From: Spongiibacter pelagi
GTDB taxonomy: Bacteria; Pseudomonadota; Gammaproteobacteria; Pseudomonadales; Spongiibacteraceae
Direction: 5' to 3'
Assembly (NCBI RefSeq): GCF_014705705.1
Contig: NZ_JACXLD010000002.1
Location: 372,001-436,000, forward strand
DNA: 64,000 nucleotides
In this document: positions 1-7,523 of the stretch, piece after piece
Numbering within the stretch: position 1 is the stretch's first letter
Layout of the letters: every line of letters begins with the position of its first letter
Position numbers and translations under genes: made by a program
Notes under the pieces: model-generated
What the model was told of the DNA's origin: nothing
What the model saw: only the letters and a program-made list of their open reading frames with translations
The model's database searches: none

Positions 1-1
1 C

Positions 2-934
2 GATGATTGGCTGCGCACTGAGTTTTTGAAGCAACTCAGCGATGAGGAAAAAGCCAAAATCGAATCGCTCGGTGGGCTGGATAAGCTGATCGAAGAGTTT
101 AAAAAGCGCTTGGAAGAACAGAAAGAGCGCCATGCCGGTGGCAATAAATGGATCGGCACTGGCGGCACCTCGCCCTTTGGTCACAGTGGTTATAACCCGG
201 AAGGGATTCGTATCGGCGGTGAAAGCCGCAATAAGAAAGCGGTGAAGGTCTGGGAACAGCGCCAGTATCGCGATCTCGATGACGGTATCGAGCTGGGTAC
301 GCGCAATATTAAAGTGGCGCTGCGTCGCTTGAGAAAATTTGCTCGCACCGGCGCGACCGAAGAGCTGGATATTGACGATACCATTGCCTCAACCGCGCGT
401 AACGCCGGTCTGCTTGATCTGAAAATGGTGCCCGAACGCCACAATGCGGTGAAGGTGTTGCTGTTTTTTGATATTGGCGGTTCGATGGATCCCCACGTTA
501 AAACCTGTGAAGAACTCTTTTCTGCGGCCAGCAGTGAGTTCAAGCACATGGAGTATTTTTACTTCCACAACTTCATTTATGAGTCAGTGTGGAAAAACAA
601 TATTCGCCGCCACAATGAGCGCACGCCATTGGCGGACATTCTGCATAAATACAGCGCTGACTATAAAGTGATCTTTGTTGGTGATGCCTCCATGTCGCCC
701 TATGAGATTGTTCAGGCCGGTGGCAGTGTCGAACACTGGAACGAAGAGCCGGGCATTTTTTGGATGCGTCAGATCTTAGAAACCTTCAATAAAGTAGTGT
801 GGATTAATCCGGTATCTCCCCAGGAGTGGGGCTGGACTCAATCTATTCGCATGGTTGAAGAGATCATGGAAGGGGAAATGTACCCGCTGACGCTTGCTGG
901 CCTAGAAGGTGCGATGGGAGCATTGGCTAAGTAA
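2..934 (+). CDS. VWA domain protein, CoxE-like (5' end outside window)
   Basis: The frame is open from base 2, so the gene begins left of the window and about 310 C-terminal codons are visible. A TTG at 26 is in frame, but the codons before it continue the protein, so I do not take it as the start. DIGGSM, encoded near 470-487, is the DxGxS part of a metal-ion-dependent adhesion site typical of von Willebrand A domains. The rest resembles the COG3825/CoxE-like family, usually close to 390 residues. Members normally sit directly after a MoxR-type AAA+ ATPase gene and are thought to act with it in protein or metal-cofactor maturation; that ATPase would lie just outside the window. The substrate is unknown. 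The family call is firm, the function is not. Confidence 0.85.
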   Translation, partial: DDWLRTEFLKQLSDEEKAKIESLGGLDKLIEEFKKRLEEQKERHAGGNKWIGTGGTSPFGHSGYNPEGIRIGGESRNKKAVKVWEQRQYRDLDDGIELGTRNIKVALRRLRKFARTGATEELDIDDTIASTARNAGLLDLKMVPERHNAVKVLLFFDIGGSMDPHVKTCEELFSAASSEFKHMEYFYFHNFIYESVWKNNIRRHNERTPLADILHKYSADYKVIFVGDASMSPYEIVQAGGSVEHWNEEPGIFWMRQILETFNKVVWINPVSPQEWGWTQSIRMVEEIMEGEMYPLTLAGLEGAMGALAK

Positions 935-940
935 GCCGAG

Positions 941-1789
941 TCACTTTTCCGGGTGGAATGTCTTTTCCACCCGATCCTGCCAATCAAAACGTTTCAATAA
1001 CTGATAAAAACAATCATCCAGTGGCGCGTTGATGATCATACTTGCGCCAGTGATTGGGTGATCAAACTTCAGTTGCTGGGCGTGAAGCAGTAGCCTCGGG
1101 CAGTTCAGCTCGGTCGCAAAATAGCGATTGTGTCGCCCACGGCCGTGTTTGGCATCGCCAATAATCGGGTGTGAAATATGCTTTAAATGGCGCCGGATTT
1201 GATGGCGGCGACCGGTTTCTGGTTCTACCTCAACCAGCGAATAGCGCGATTGCGGATAGGTTTCAATTTCCACATCTAATACGGTTTTCGCCAAACAGCG
1301 GTAATGGCTAATGGCGTCTTGGGCGGGTGCGTCCTCTTGCCGCTTTATTCGGCTGTCGGGGTCCTCGCGCAGGGCGTGGTCTATCGTTCCCTGATCCGGG
1401 CAGTGGCCGCGTACAACGGCTAAATAGGTTTTGCTGAGCTGATGCTGCCGAAACGCTTCGCCCATCTTAGAGGCCGTGTCTTTATCCAAAGCAAATAACA
1501 ATACGCCGGAGGTGGGTTTGTCGAGCCGGTGGGCGGGATAAACACGTTGGCCAATTTGATCGCGCAACAACTGAATTGCAAAGCGGGTTTCGTGGCGGTC
1601 AATTGGGCTGCGGTGAACTAATAGACCGCTGGGTTTATTAATCGCAATCAGTGAGTCGTCACGGTAAAGAATCTCTAACGATTCGGTTTCGACCAAGGTA
1701 TTTCTATTGTGTTCTTCCGTGCCCCCATCTTTGGCGATAGTGGTCTCTGAGGACAGGATGGAAGGCCTTTCAGATGAAGAGTTTGTCAT
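941..1789 (-). CDS. truC: tRNA pseudouridine synthase TruC-like (RluA family)
   Basis: Converts a uridine to pseudouridine in RNA; E. coli TruC acts on U65 of tRNAs. The signature HRLDKPTSG carries the catalytic Asp at about residue 90, and the segment ILYRDDSLIAINKPSGLLVH closely follows the TruC N-terminus. Length is 282 aa against about 260 for E. coli TruC. The excess is a Ser/Thr/Glu-rich N-terminal extension of about 35 residues without Met, so a downstream start such as the TTG for Leu32 is possible. It converges on the VWA gene with 6 bases between the stops. RluA-family specificity is hard to assign from sequence, so TruC is the best match rather than proven. Confidence 0.8.
   Translation of the reverse strand: MTNSSSERPSILSSETTIAKDGGTEEHNRNTLVETESLEILYRDDSLIAINKPSGLLVHRSPIDRHETRFAIQLLRDQIGQRVYPAHRLDKPTSGVLLFALDKDTASKMGEAFRQHQLSKTYLAVVRGHCPDQGTIDHALREDPDSRIKRQEDAPAQDAISHYRCLAKTVLDVEIETYPQSRYSLVEVEPETGRRHQIRRHLKHISHPIIGDAKHGRGRHNRYFATELNCPRLLLHAQQLKFDHPITGASMIINAPLDDCFYQLLKRFDWQDRVEKTFHPEK
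950..973. other. hairpin at convergent gene ends, no T-tract
   Basis: A perfect 9-bp inverted repeat (CGGGTGGAA / TTCCACCCG, 6-base loop) lies 15 bases past the VWA stop and inside the last codons of the opposing pseudouridine synthase gene. Neither strand has a T-run after the stem, so it is not a standard intrinsic terminator. It could still stabilise or delimit converging transcripts. Confidence 0.4.
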
Positions 1790-1847
1790 CTTTGCGTCTA
1801 AATCTTGTTCGAAAAATCAGGCTGGTGTTAGATTGTTCCTATTATGG

Positions 1848-1862
1848 CTTATTCCGAATAAG
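1848..1862. promoter_or_regulatory. 15-bp perfect palindrome between divergent genes
   Basis: CTTATTC-C-GAATAAG has 7-bp arms around one central base. It lies between the divergent truC and SRPBCC genes, 59 bases from the first and 71 from the second. It looks like an operator for a dimeric regulator; I do not recognise the cognate protein. Confidence 0.4.
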
Positions 1863-1933
1863 TTTGGCCGGTTTTACAGAAGATCGCGTCTGAAATCTAA
1901 GCATACGCAGATAAGATAATTGAGGTTGTGTAC

Positions 1934-2431
1934 GTGTTGCGTTTGGCTTGTACTCCAGTTGATATGACATTTTTTGAGCGCGCTCCCTTTGTCTATGTGG
2001 CAGAGGAGGAGATCGCGGTGAGCTCAGAAACCCTATTCAGTTCTCTGCAGAGCGCTGAAGATTGGCCGTGCTGGGCAAAACCTATTCAGAAAGTGGAATG
2101 GACGTCTCCCCAGCCCTTCGGTATTGGCACCACGCGTACGGTATTTATGAGTGGCGGTATGACCGGCTATGAAGAGTTTATTGCCTGGGAGCGCGGCCGC
2201 GAGATGGCGTTTTGCTTTACCCATTGCAGCAAGCCCAATGTCGATTCTTTTGCCGAACGCTATGAAATTACGCCCTTGGCGGAAGATCGCTGTCGCTTGG
2301 TTTGGACAATGGCGATGAAGCCCAAAGGTGTCAGCCTTGTGATCATGCCAGTGGTGAGTCCGCTGCTGCGTATAGGCGTAAAAAGTATGCTGCGTTCACT
2401 CAAGCGTATGCTCGAAAAGCGCGCTCGCTAA
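1934..2431 (+). CDS. SRPBCC (START/Bet v1-like) family protein
   Basis: About 165 aa with the layout of a polyketide-cyclase/SRPBCC fold: an N-terminal strand, then WPCWAKPIQKVEW, a GIGTTRTVFMSG hairpin, and a basic C-terminal helix ending MLRSLKRMLEKRAR. Such proteins bind hydrophobic ligands in a deep cavity; the ligand here is unknown. Start choice: GAGG at 1922-1925 lies 8 bases before the GTG at 1934, whereas the GTG at 1928 is only 2 bases away. The ATG at 1964 has no clear ribosome site. No signal peptide is visible, so it is probably cytoplasmic. It stands alone, followed by a 112-base gap. Confidence 0.75.
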   Translation: MLRLACTPVDMTFFERAPFVYVAEEEIAVSSETLFSSLQSAEDWPCWAKPIQKVEWTSPQPFGIGTTRTVFMSGGMTGYEEFIAWERGREMAFCFTHCSKPNVDSFAERYEITPLAEDRCRLVWTMAMKPKGVSLVIMPVVSPLLRIGVKSMLRSLKRMLEKRAR

Positions 2432-2543
2432 CCGAGCTCCTTAATCGCGACGCCTTACCCCGCACCTAAAATCTCGCCTGCCTTGACGTAGTACGATCTC
2501 GCTAGCTAGTGTCTATAAATGAATTTTAAAAAGGACATAAGCA

Positions 2544-4733
2544 ATGGCGTCTCCTGTGAGCGATGGGTCTCCAGTAGGTAATGGCGGCGAGGCGGAAATA
2601 CATTATGAGCAATGTGTTGATCGCATTCTCGCTGAACTCGGTACGGATATTCGAGTGGCTTTACCCCTCGGTTTGGGTAAGCCGGTCGGCTTGATGGATG
2701 CGCTGTATCGACGGGCCACGAAAGATTCCACTATTTCTTTGCAAATCCTCACTGCACTAAGTTTGGAAAAACCTTCTGAGCATGACCCCATTCGTCAGCG
2801 CTTGTTAAATCCTGTGTTTGACCGTCTGTTTGGAAATTATTGCGAGCCTCAATATTTAACTGATCAACGCAATGGGGCCTTGCCAGACAATATAAAAGTC
2901 CACGAATTTTATTTTAAAGCGGGCAGCCGTATCGGTAATTCCTCAGCCCAAGCGGATTATATTTCTTCAAATTACAGTCACGCCGCACGCGATGTGGCGG
3001 CGAGAGGTGCCAATGTGCTTATGCAGTTGGTCGCCCGTGATCCACAGCGGCCGGGAAAATTGAGCGCCAGTTGTAACCCGGATACCTCAGCCGAGCTAAA
3101 ACGGCGCCTGCAAATGCTGGGACGCAAGCATTTGGCGATCGCAATTGTGCATCCTGATTTGCCCTATATGTACGGCGATGCCGAGTTAGCTGAAACCGAA
3201 TTTGATCTGGTAATGGAGCAGGCAGGGCAGGGGCAAGCCTTATTTCCCGTGCCGCGCTTATTGCCCATCCCGGCGGCAGATTACGCCATTGGTTTAAATG
3301 CTAGCACCTTGGTGAAGGATGGCGGCACCTTGCAGCTGGGTATCGGTGCGATGGGGGATGCCATTGTGCAGTCGATAATATTGCGTGATCAGAACAACGC
3401 CGCGTATCAGCAATTGTTAGAGCGCTTTGCAGTGCTGAAAAACAATGCGCCACTGGTTGCAGCGGTGGGCGGTACGACGCCTTTTGAGCAGGGCTTGTAT
3501 GCAGCAACGGAAATGTTTGTTGAAGGCTTTCTGCATTTGTATCAGGCGGATATTTTGCGTCGTCAGGTGTTTGATTTTTGGGCGCTGCAAACCCTGATCA
3601 ATACCGGGCTCTGCGATCCCCAGCATTTAATTGCCGAGAACCTAACACAACTTGCTGAGCTAGGCGTTCGCGAATTGCGCGGCAAGGATTTTGAAGTACT
3701 GCAATATCACGGATTTTTCCGGGACGATTGCCGCTATGCAGAGGGGCAGCTTTATAGCGCAAGCGGTGAATCCTGTTTTGCCAATATGGCCAATCCGGTG
3801 AGTCAGCAATTTATGGCTGAACACTGCCTCGGTAAATCGCTGCGCAATGGCTGTGTTTTGCACGGTGGTTTTTTCCTTGGCAGCCAATGGTTTTACGATT
3901 GCCTGCGCGAAATGCCCGCTGAACAACGTCAGCAATTGGCCATGTGTGGCGTGGAAAAAATCAATCAACTCGATTTAAATCCGCGCCTGTTCCGCGCTCA
4001 GCGCCGAGACGCGCGATTTATTAATACCGGTTTGAATATCACACTTAACGGTGCGGTGGCGTCAGACACACTGGAAAATGGGCAGGTGGTTTCCGGTGTG
4101 GGTGGCCAATACAATTTTGTGGCTATGGCCCATCAGCTTCAGCCGCAGCTCGATGAGGCCGCCGCCAGTAGTGGTGATGGTCGTTCGGTATTAATGATTC
4201 GCGCCAGTCGCGTTCAGAATGGTCAGGCCGTCTCCAATATTTTGCCGCAATACGGCGCTTGCACAATTCCGAGGCATTTACGCGATATTGTGGTGACCGA
4301 ATACGGTATTGCGGATTTGCGCGCCAAAACCGATGGCGAGGTTGCTGCGGCGTTGATTGAAATTGCCGACTCCCGTTTTCAAGCCGATTTGATTAAGGCT
4401 GCTGTGGCGGCGGGGAAATTGAGCCCGAGCTATCAACTGCCGGTTTCTCGGCAACAAAATTATCCCCACATTATTTCTGCAAAGGTCGCTGAGTCATCAG
4501 CGCAGCTTAAGCCCTATCCCTTTGGCTGTGATTTTACGGAGCAGGAGTTGGCGGCGGCGCGTTGCTTAAAAGGTATTGCTAGCAGCACGACCGGACAAAA
4601 AATAAAAGCGTTAATAAAGTCCTATGGAGTCCGCTCTGAACAAGCGGCGCAAATTATTGCGCGGCTTGGGCTAGAGGGCGAAAAGGGCGTTAAAAGCTAT
4701 TTACTACGGCAATTGATAAAAGGATCTACATAA
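2544..4733 (+). CDS. acetyl-CoA hydrolase/transferase family protein (large form)
   Basis: A 729-aa member of the acetyl-CoA hydrolase/CoA-transferase superfamily, which moves CoA between acids or hydrolyses acyl-CoA. The conserved TEYGIADLR segment near residue 590 carries the Glu expected to form the CoA thioester intermediate, and GVGGQYNF (about 520) is a typical CoA-binding glycine motif. Family members such as succinyl-CoA:acetate transferases have about 430-510 residues. This one has extra sequence in the middle and a helical C-terminal tail of about 90 residues, matching a longer proteobacterial subfamily whose substrate I cannot name. AAGGA at 2531-2535 supports the ATG at 2544. It is monocistronic by position. 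Confidence 0.85.
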   Translation: MASPVSDGSPVGNGGEAEIHYEQCVDRILAELGTDIRVALPLGLGKPVGLMDALYRRATKDSTISLQILTALSLEKPSEHDPIRQRLLNPVFDRLFGNYCEPQYLTDQRNGALPDNIKVHEFYFKAGSRIGNSSAQADYISSNYSHAARDVAARGANVLMQLVARDPQRPGKLSASCNPDTSAELKRRLQMLGRKHLAIAIVHPDLPYMYGDAELAETEFDLVMEQAGQGQALFPVPRLLPIPAADYAIGLNASTLVKDGGTLQLGIGAMGDAIVQSIILRDQNNAAYQQLLERFAVLKNNAPLVAAVGGTTPFEQGLYAATEMFVEGFLHLYQADILRRQVFDFWALQTLINTGLCDPQHLIAENLTQLAELGVRELRGKDFEVLQYHGFFRDDCRYAEGQLYSASGESCFANMANPVSQQFMAEHCLGKSLRNGCVLHGGFFLGSQWFYDCLREMPAEQRQQLAMCGVEKINQLDLNPRLFRAQRRDARFINTGLNITLNGAVASDTLENGQVVSGVGGQYNFVAMAHQLQPQLDEAAASSGDGRSVLMIRASRVQNGQAVSNILPQYGACTIPRHLRDIVVTEYGIADLRAKTDGEVAAALIEIADSRFQADLIKAAVAAGKLSPSYQLPVSRQQNYPHIISAKVAESSAQLKPYPFGCDFTEQELAAARCLKGIASSTTGQKIKALIKSYGVRSEQAAQIIARLGLEGEKGVKSYLLRQLIKGST

Positions 4734-4767
4734 AACATAGCTAGAAATGAATCAATATAGTGCGTTT

Positions 4768-4804
4768 GCACAAAAACGGTACGCATATTGCTTTGTTTTT
4801 GTGC
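4768..4804. repeat. inverted repeat downstream of CoA-transferase gene
   Basis: GCACAAAAAC at 4768-4777 is perfectly complementary to GTTTTTGTGC at 4795-4804, with a 17-base loop. It starts 34 bases after the stop and is not followed by a T-run. It belongs to a 200-base stretch rich in GTGC/GCAC elements running up to the ammonium transporter gene, so it may be an operator rather than a terminator. Confidence 0.4.
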
Positions 4805-4817
4805 GCGCTCGATTTGG

Positions 4818-4973
4818 GGTGCCTTTTTGTGGTGAAATCGTGCACTATTATTGTATAAATATTAGTCATAAATTATTAACTAATTGATATATTTATAAAA
4901 AATAGATTTTCTTTGTCGAAATCATATTGCTCAAATATGGTGCGCGTGACGTATTTTGGTGCTTTTTTGTGCC
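4818..4973 (+). promoter_or_regulatory. GTGC-rich upstream region of amtB
   Basis: Two near-identical elements, GGTGCCTTTTTGTGG (4818-4832) and GGTGCTTTTTTGTGCC (4958-4973), flank an AT-rich stretch with further GTGC boxes at 4840 and 4940. Ammonium transporter genes are commonly under NtrC/sigma54 control, and NtrC half-sites are GTGC-like. However, the half-sites here are in direct rather than inverted order and I see no good -24/-12 pair on the coding strand. I therefore call it only a regulatory region. Confidence 0.35.
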
Positions 4974-5002
4974 AATGGTTCTGATTGAATTGGGGACTTG
5001 CT

Positions 5003-6301
5003 GTGTTTTCTCGTTTTTTAAATAAAAAATCTCTCTCTGTGTCAGCTTTGGCGTTCTTGCCACAGCTCAGTTTGGCTGATGGTCTGGATAGCGGTAATTC
5101 TGCATGGATATTAACGGCGACCGCTTTGGTGCTGTTTATGACCTTGCCCGGTTTGGCACTGTTCTACGGTGGCTTGGTGCGTAGTAAAAATGTACTGAGT
5201 ATCTTGATGCAGTGCTTTAGTATTACCTGCCTTGCTTCTCTGCTGTGGTTGGTTGTTGGTTATAGCCTTGCCTTCTCTGAGGGTAATAGCTTTATCGGTG
5301 GTCTCGACAACATCATGCTGGCCAAGGTGATGGAAGGCAGCTTGAGCGGCGATATGCCTGAAACCGTGTTTGTTATGTTTCAGATGACCTTTGCCATTAT
5401 TACGCCGGCGCTAATCATTGGTGGCTTTGCTGAGCGGATTCGTTTTTCTGCGGTCATGATTTTTTCAGCGCTGTGGATTCTTGCCGTATATGTGCCAGTA
5501 ACCCATTGGGTTTGGGGCGGCGGCTGGTTAGGTCAAATGGGTTTGTTGGATTTTGCAGGCGGTACAGTGGTGCATATCACCGCCGGTGTTGCGGCACTGG
5601 TTGCAGCCCTGGTTTTGGGGCCGCGTCAGGGTTTTGGTCACACACCTTTGCCACCGCATAACCTCACCATGACCTTCACCGGCGCAGGTATGCTCTGGGT
5701 GGGCTGGTTTGGTTTTAACGCAGGTAGTGCACTGGCGAGTAATGGCGATGCCGGTATGGCAATGCTGGTTACCCATCTTTCTGCGGCAACCGGTTGTTTG
5801 ACTTGGTCACTGATCGAATGGAAACGTTTCGGCAAGCCCAGCGCCTTGGGTGCAGTAACCGGTATGGTTGCGGGCTTGGGTACCATTACTCCGGCTTCGG
5901 GTTATGTTGGCCCAGCTGGAGCGGTGGTTATTGGTTTGGTCGCCGGTATTGTGTGTTTTTACTGCACGCTGGCGATCAAGCAGAAATTCAAAATCGACGA
6001 CTCGCTGGACGTGTTTCCGGTGCACGGTGTTGGCGGTATTCTCGGTACGTTTATGGCGGGCATTTTTGCCTCGAGCGAGTTGGGTTTATTCAGCGGCCAA
6101 GGTTTGGCCGAGGGCGTTGCCATTGCCGATCAGTTGAAAGTACAAGTTATTGGTATTCTGGCGACATTCGCGTATACCGCGGTAGTGAGCTACATCTTGT
6201 TCAAAATTGTGAACATGATGGTGGGCTTGCGGGTAAGCGCCGAAGAAGAAACCCAAGGCTTGGATATCACTTGTCACAATGAAGTGGGGTATGATCTCTA
6301 G
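5003..6301 (+). CDS. amtB: ammonium transporter (Amt/Rh family)
   Basis: Inner-membrane trimeric channel for NH4+/NH3. The 432-aa protein has a signal-like N-terminus ending LSLADG and about eleven hydrophobic segments. Both conduction-pore histidines are visible, in GGTVVHITAG and in DVFPVHGVGGILGT. The C-terminal tail GLRVSAEEETQGLDITCHNE matches the cytoplasmic region that contacts PII protein. Start: GGGGA at 4992-4996 is 6 bases before the GTG at 5003; the in-frame TTG at 4985 lies before this site and is rejected. No glnK (PII) gene is adjacent, unlike the usual glnK-amtB pair. A strong terminator follows. Confidence 0.95.
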   Translation: MFSRFLNKKSLSVSALAFLPQLSLADGLDSGNSAWILTATALVLFMTLPGLALFYGGLVRSKNVLSILMQCFSITCLASLLWLVVGYSLAFSEGNSFIGGLDNIMLAKVMEGSLSGDMPETVFVMFQMTFAIITPALIIGGFAERIRFSAVMIFSALWILAVYVPVTHWVWGGGWLGQMGLLDFAGGTVVHITAGVAALVAALVLGPRQGFGHTPLPPHNLTMTFTGAGMLWVGWFGFNAGSALASNGDAGMAMLVTHLSAATGCLTWSLIEWKRFGKPSALGAVTGMVAGLGTITPASGYVGPAGAVVIGLVAGIVCFYCTLAIKQKFKIDDSLDVFPVHGVGGILGTFMAGIFASSELGLFSGQGLAEGVAIADQLKVQVIGILATFAYTAVVSYILFKIVNMMVGLRVSAEEETQGLDITCHNEVGYDL

Positions 6302-6321
6302 GTCGTTTTAATAGCTTGTCA

Positions 6322-6347
6322 AAGCCCGGCATTGTCCGGGCTTTTTT
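6322..6347 (+). terminator. intrinsic terminator after amtB
   Basis: AAGCCCGG (6322-6329), a 6-base loop, CCGGGCTT (6336-6343), then a run of six T. It lies 20 bases after the amtB stop and before the glutaredoxin-like gene. Confidence 0.9.
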
Positions 6348-6365
6348 ATTGCTTTGGATTATGTG

Positions 6366-6635
6366 ATGTCTGATGTGGTTCCAACTATTACTCTGAGTCT
6401 TTATGGCACCAGTGCTTGCCACCTTTGTGAAGAGGCGGAAGCGCTGCTAGCGCAATTTTTGGTTGAACAGCCCTGGCAAATTGAGCTGATTGATATTGCC
6501 GACAGCGATGACATGATTGATCGCTACGGAACCCGTATTCCAGTGCTCGCTAGTGCTGCCGATGGTCGAGAACTGAATTGGCCGTTTGACGCCGAATCCG
6601 TACTCCGCTTTGTTTATTCGGAAAATACAAAATGA
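6366..6635 (+). CDS. glutaredoxin-like protein (PF05768/DUF836)
   Basis: An 89-aa thioredoxin-fold protein with a CHLC redox motif early in the chain and the cis-Pro segment TRIPVLAS. This pattern fits the glutaredoxin-like DUF836 family. ATG 6366 is preferred over the in-frame TTG at 6354, which overlaps the preceding terminator's tail region. Its last four bases overlap the start of the MOSC gene (ATGA), indicating translational coupling. The specific redox partner is unknown. Confidence 0.8.
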   Translation: MSDVVPTITLSLYGTSACHLCEEAEALLAQFLVEQPWQIELIDIADSDDMIDRYGTRIPVLASAADGRELNWPFDAESVLRFVYSENTK

Positions 6636-7483
6636 GTCTTTTGGTAAGCGGGCTGTGTGCTTTTCCGGTGAAGTCCCTGGCGGCAACACCCGTGGATGAG
6701 TTGGCATTTTCTGCGCGAGGAGCTTTTGCGGATCGGCGTTGGATGCTGGTGGATGAGGCGGGCAAGTTTGTTACTCAGCGGCAGTTTCCGCAGCTTTGCC
6801 GAATTCATGCTGAAAGTGCGGATGAACACGGCGTTTATCTAAAACTGCATTGTCTGACTAGTGATCAGTCGGTGATGATAAATGCAGATCAATTGTGCGG
6901 CGCGGAGCGCACTCAAGTGCAGGTCTGGGGCGATTCTGTCGAGGCGCTAGATGCTGGCGATGAGATCAGTGCTTGGTTTTCCTCGCGTTTGAAGGCCACC
7001 GTCAGGCTGGTGTATTTCCCTGCGATGACTCATCGCCAAGTTGATCTAAAGTACGCTCAGCCCGGTGATGATGTCGGTTTTGCGGATGGCTTTCCGGTAT
7101 TAATCGCTAATATGGCAAGTTTGCGCGTTTTGCAGGGTAGCCTTGCGGATACCGGGTGGAAGGAATCACTTAGCATGTGGCGATTTCGGCCGAATATTGT
7201 GGTCGATGGCGGGGCGGCTTTTGCAGAAAATAACTGGTCCCGCCTGCGCATTGGCGATATGGAGCTTGAGTTAGTTAAACCTTGTTCGCGATGTGCTATT
7301 CCAACGATTCGACTTGAAGATGGCGTACGCCAGAAAGAGGTCTTTCAGGTGTTAAGGCAGCATTGTCTGGGTGACGATGGAGAGGTCTATTTTGGCCAGA
7401 ATGCGCTGCTGCGCTTTAAGGATTCGGGTTCGGCGAAGACGAGTTTGTTGACAGTGGGAATGCCGGTCGAGGTTTTAAGCTAG
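6632..7483 (+). CDS. MOSC domain protein (YcbX-like)
   Basis: A 283-aa protein with an N-terminal MOSC beta-barrel (starting VSGLCAFPVKSLAA and ADRRWMLVDEAGKFVTQR) followed by a MOSC domain with the conserved cysteine in KPCSRCAIPTI. The family includes E. coli YcbX and the eukaryotic amidoxime-reducing component, which use molybdenum cofactor to reduce N-hydroxylated compounds. YcbX also has a C-terminal ferredoxin domain, absent here, so an external electron donor would be needed. It overlaps the glutaredoxin-like gene by 4 bases. A 17-base tandem duplication spans its stop codon. Confidence 0.85.
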   Translation: MSLLVSGLCAFPVKSLAATPVDELAFSARGAFADRRWMLVDEAGKFVTQRQFPQLCRIHAESADEHGVYLKLHCLTSDQSVMINADQLCGAERTQVQVWGDSVEALDAGDEISAWFSSRLKATVRLVYFPAMTHRQVDLKYAQPGDDVGFADGFPVLIANMASLRVLQGSLADTGWKESLSMWRFRPNIVVDGGAAFAENNWSRLRIGDMELELVKPCSRCAIPTIRLEDGVRQKEVFQVLRQHCLGDDGEVYFGQNALLRFKDSGSAKTSLLTVGMPVEVLS

Positions 7484-7499
7484 TCGAGGTTTTAAGATA
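7466..7499. repeat. 17-bp tandem duplication at a stop codon
   Basis: GTCGAGGTTTTAAG occurs at 7466-7479 and again at 7483-7496, a period of 17 bases. The first copy encodes the last residues (VEVLS) of the MOSC protein and the TAG stop lies at the junction. The shift in frame suggests the duplication created the present stop. Confidence 0.75.
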
Positions 7500-7523
7500 A
7501 GGCCCTCGACCGGGTTAATATCA

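Noticed and set aside
4958-4973. Sigma54 -24/-12 promoter or canonical NtrC site for amtB
   Set aside because: The TGGCAC-like element reads on the wrong strand and the GTGC half-sites are not inverted as in known NtrC sites.
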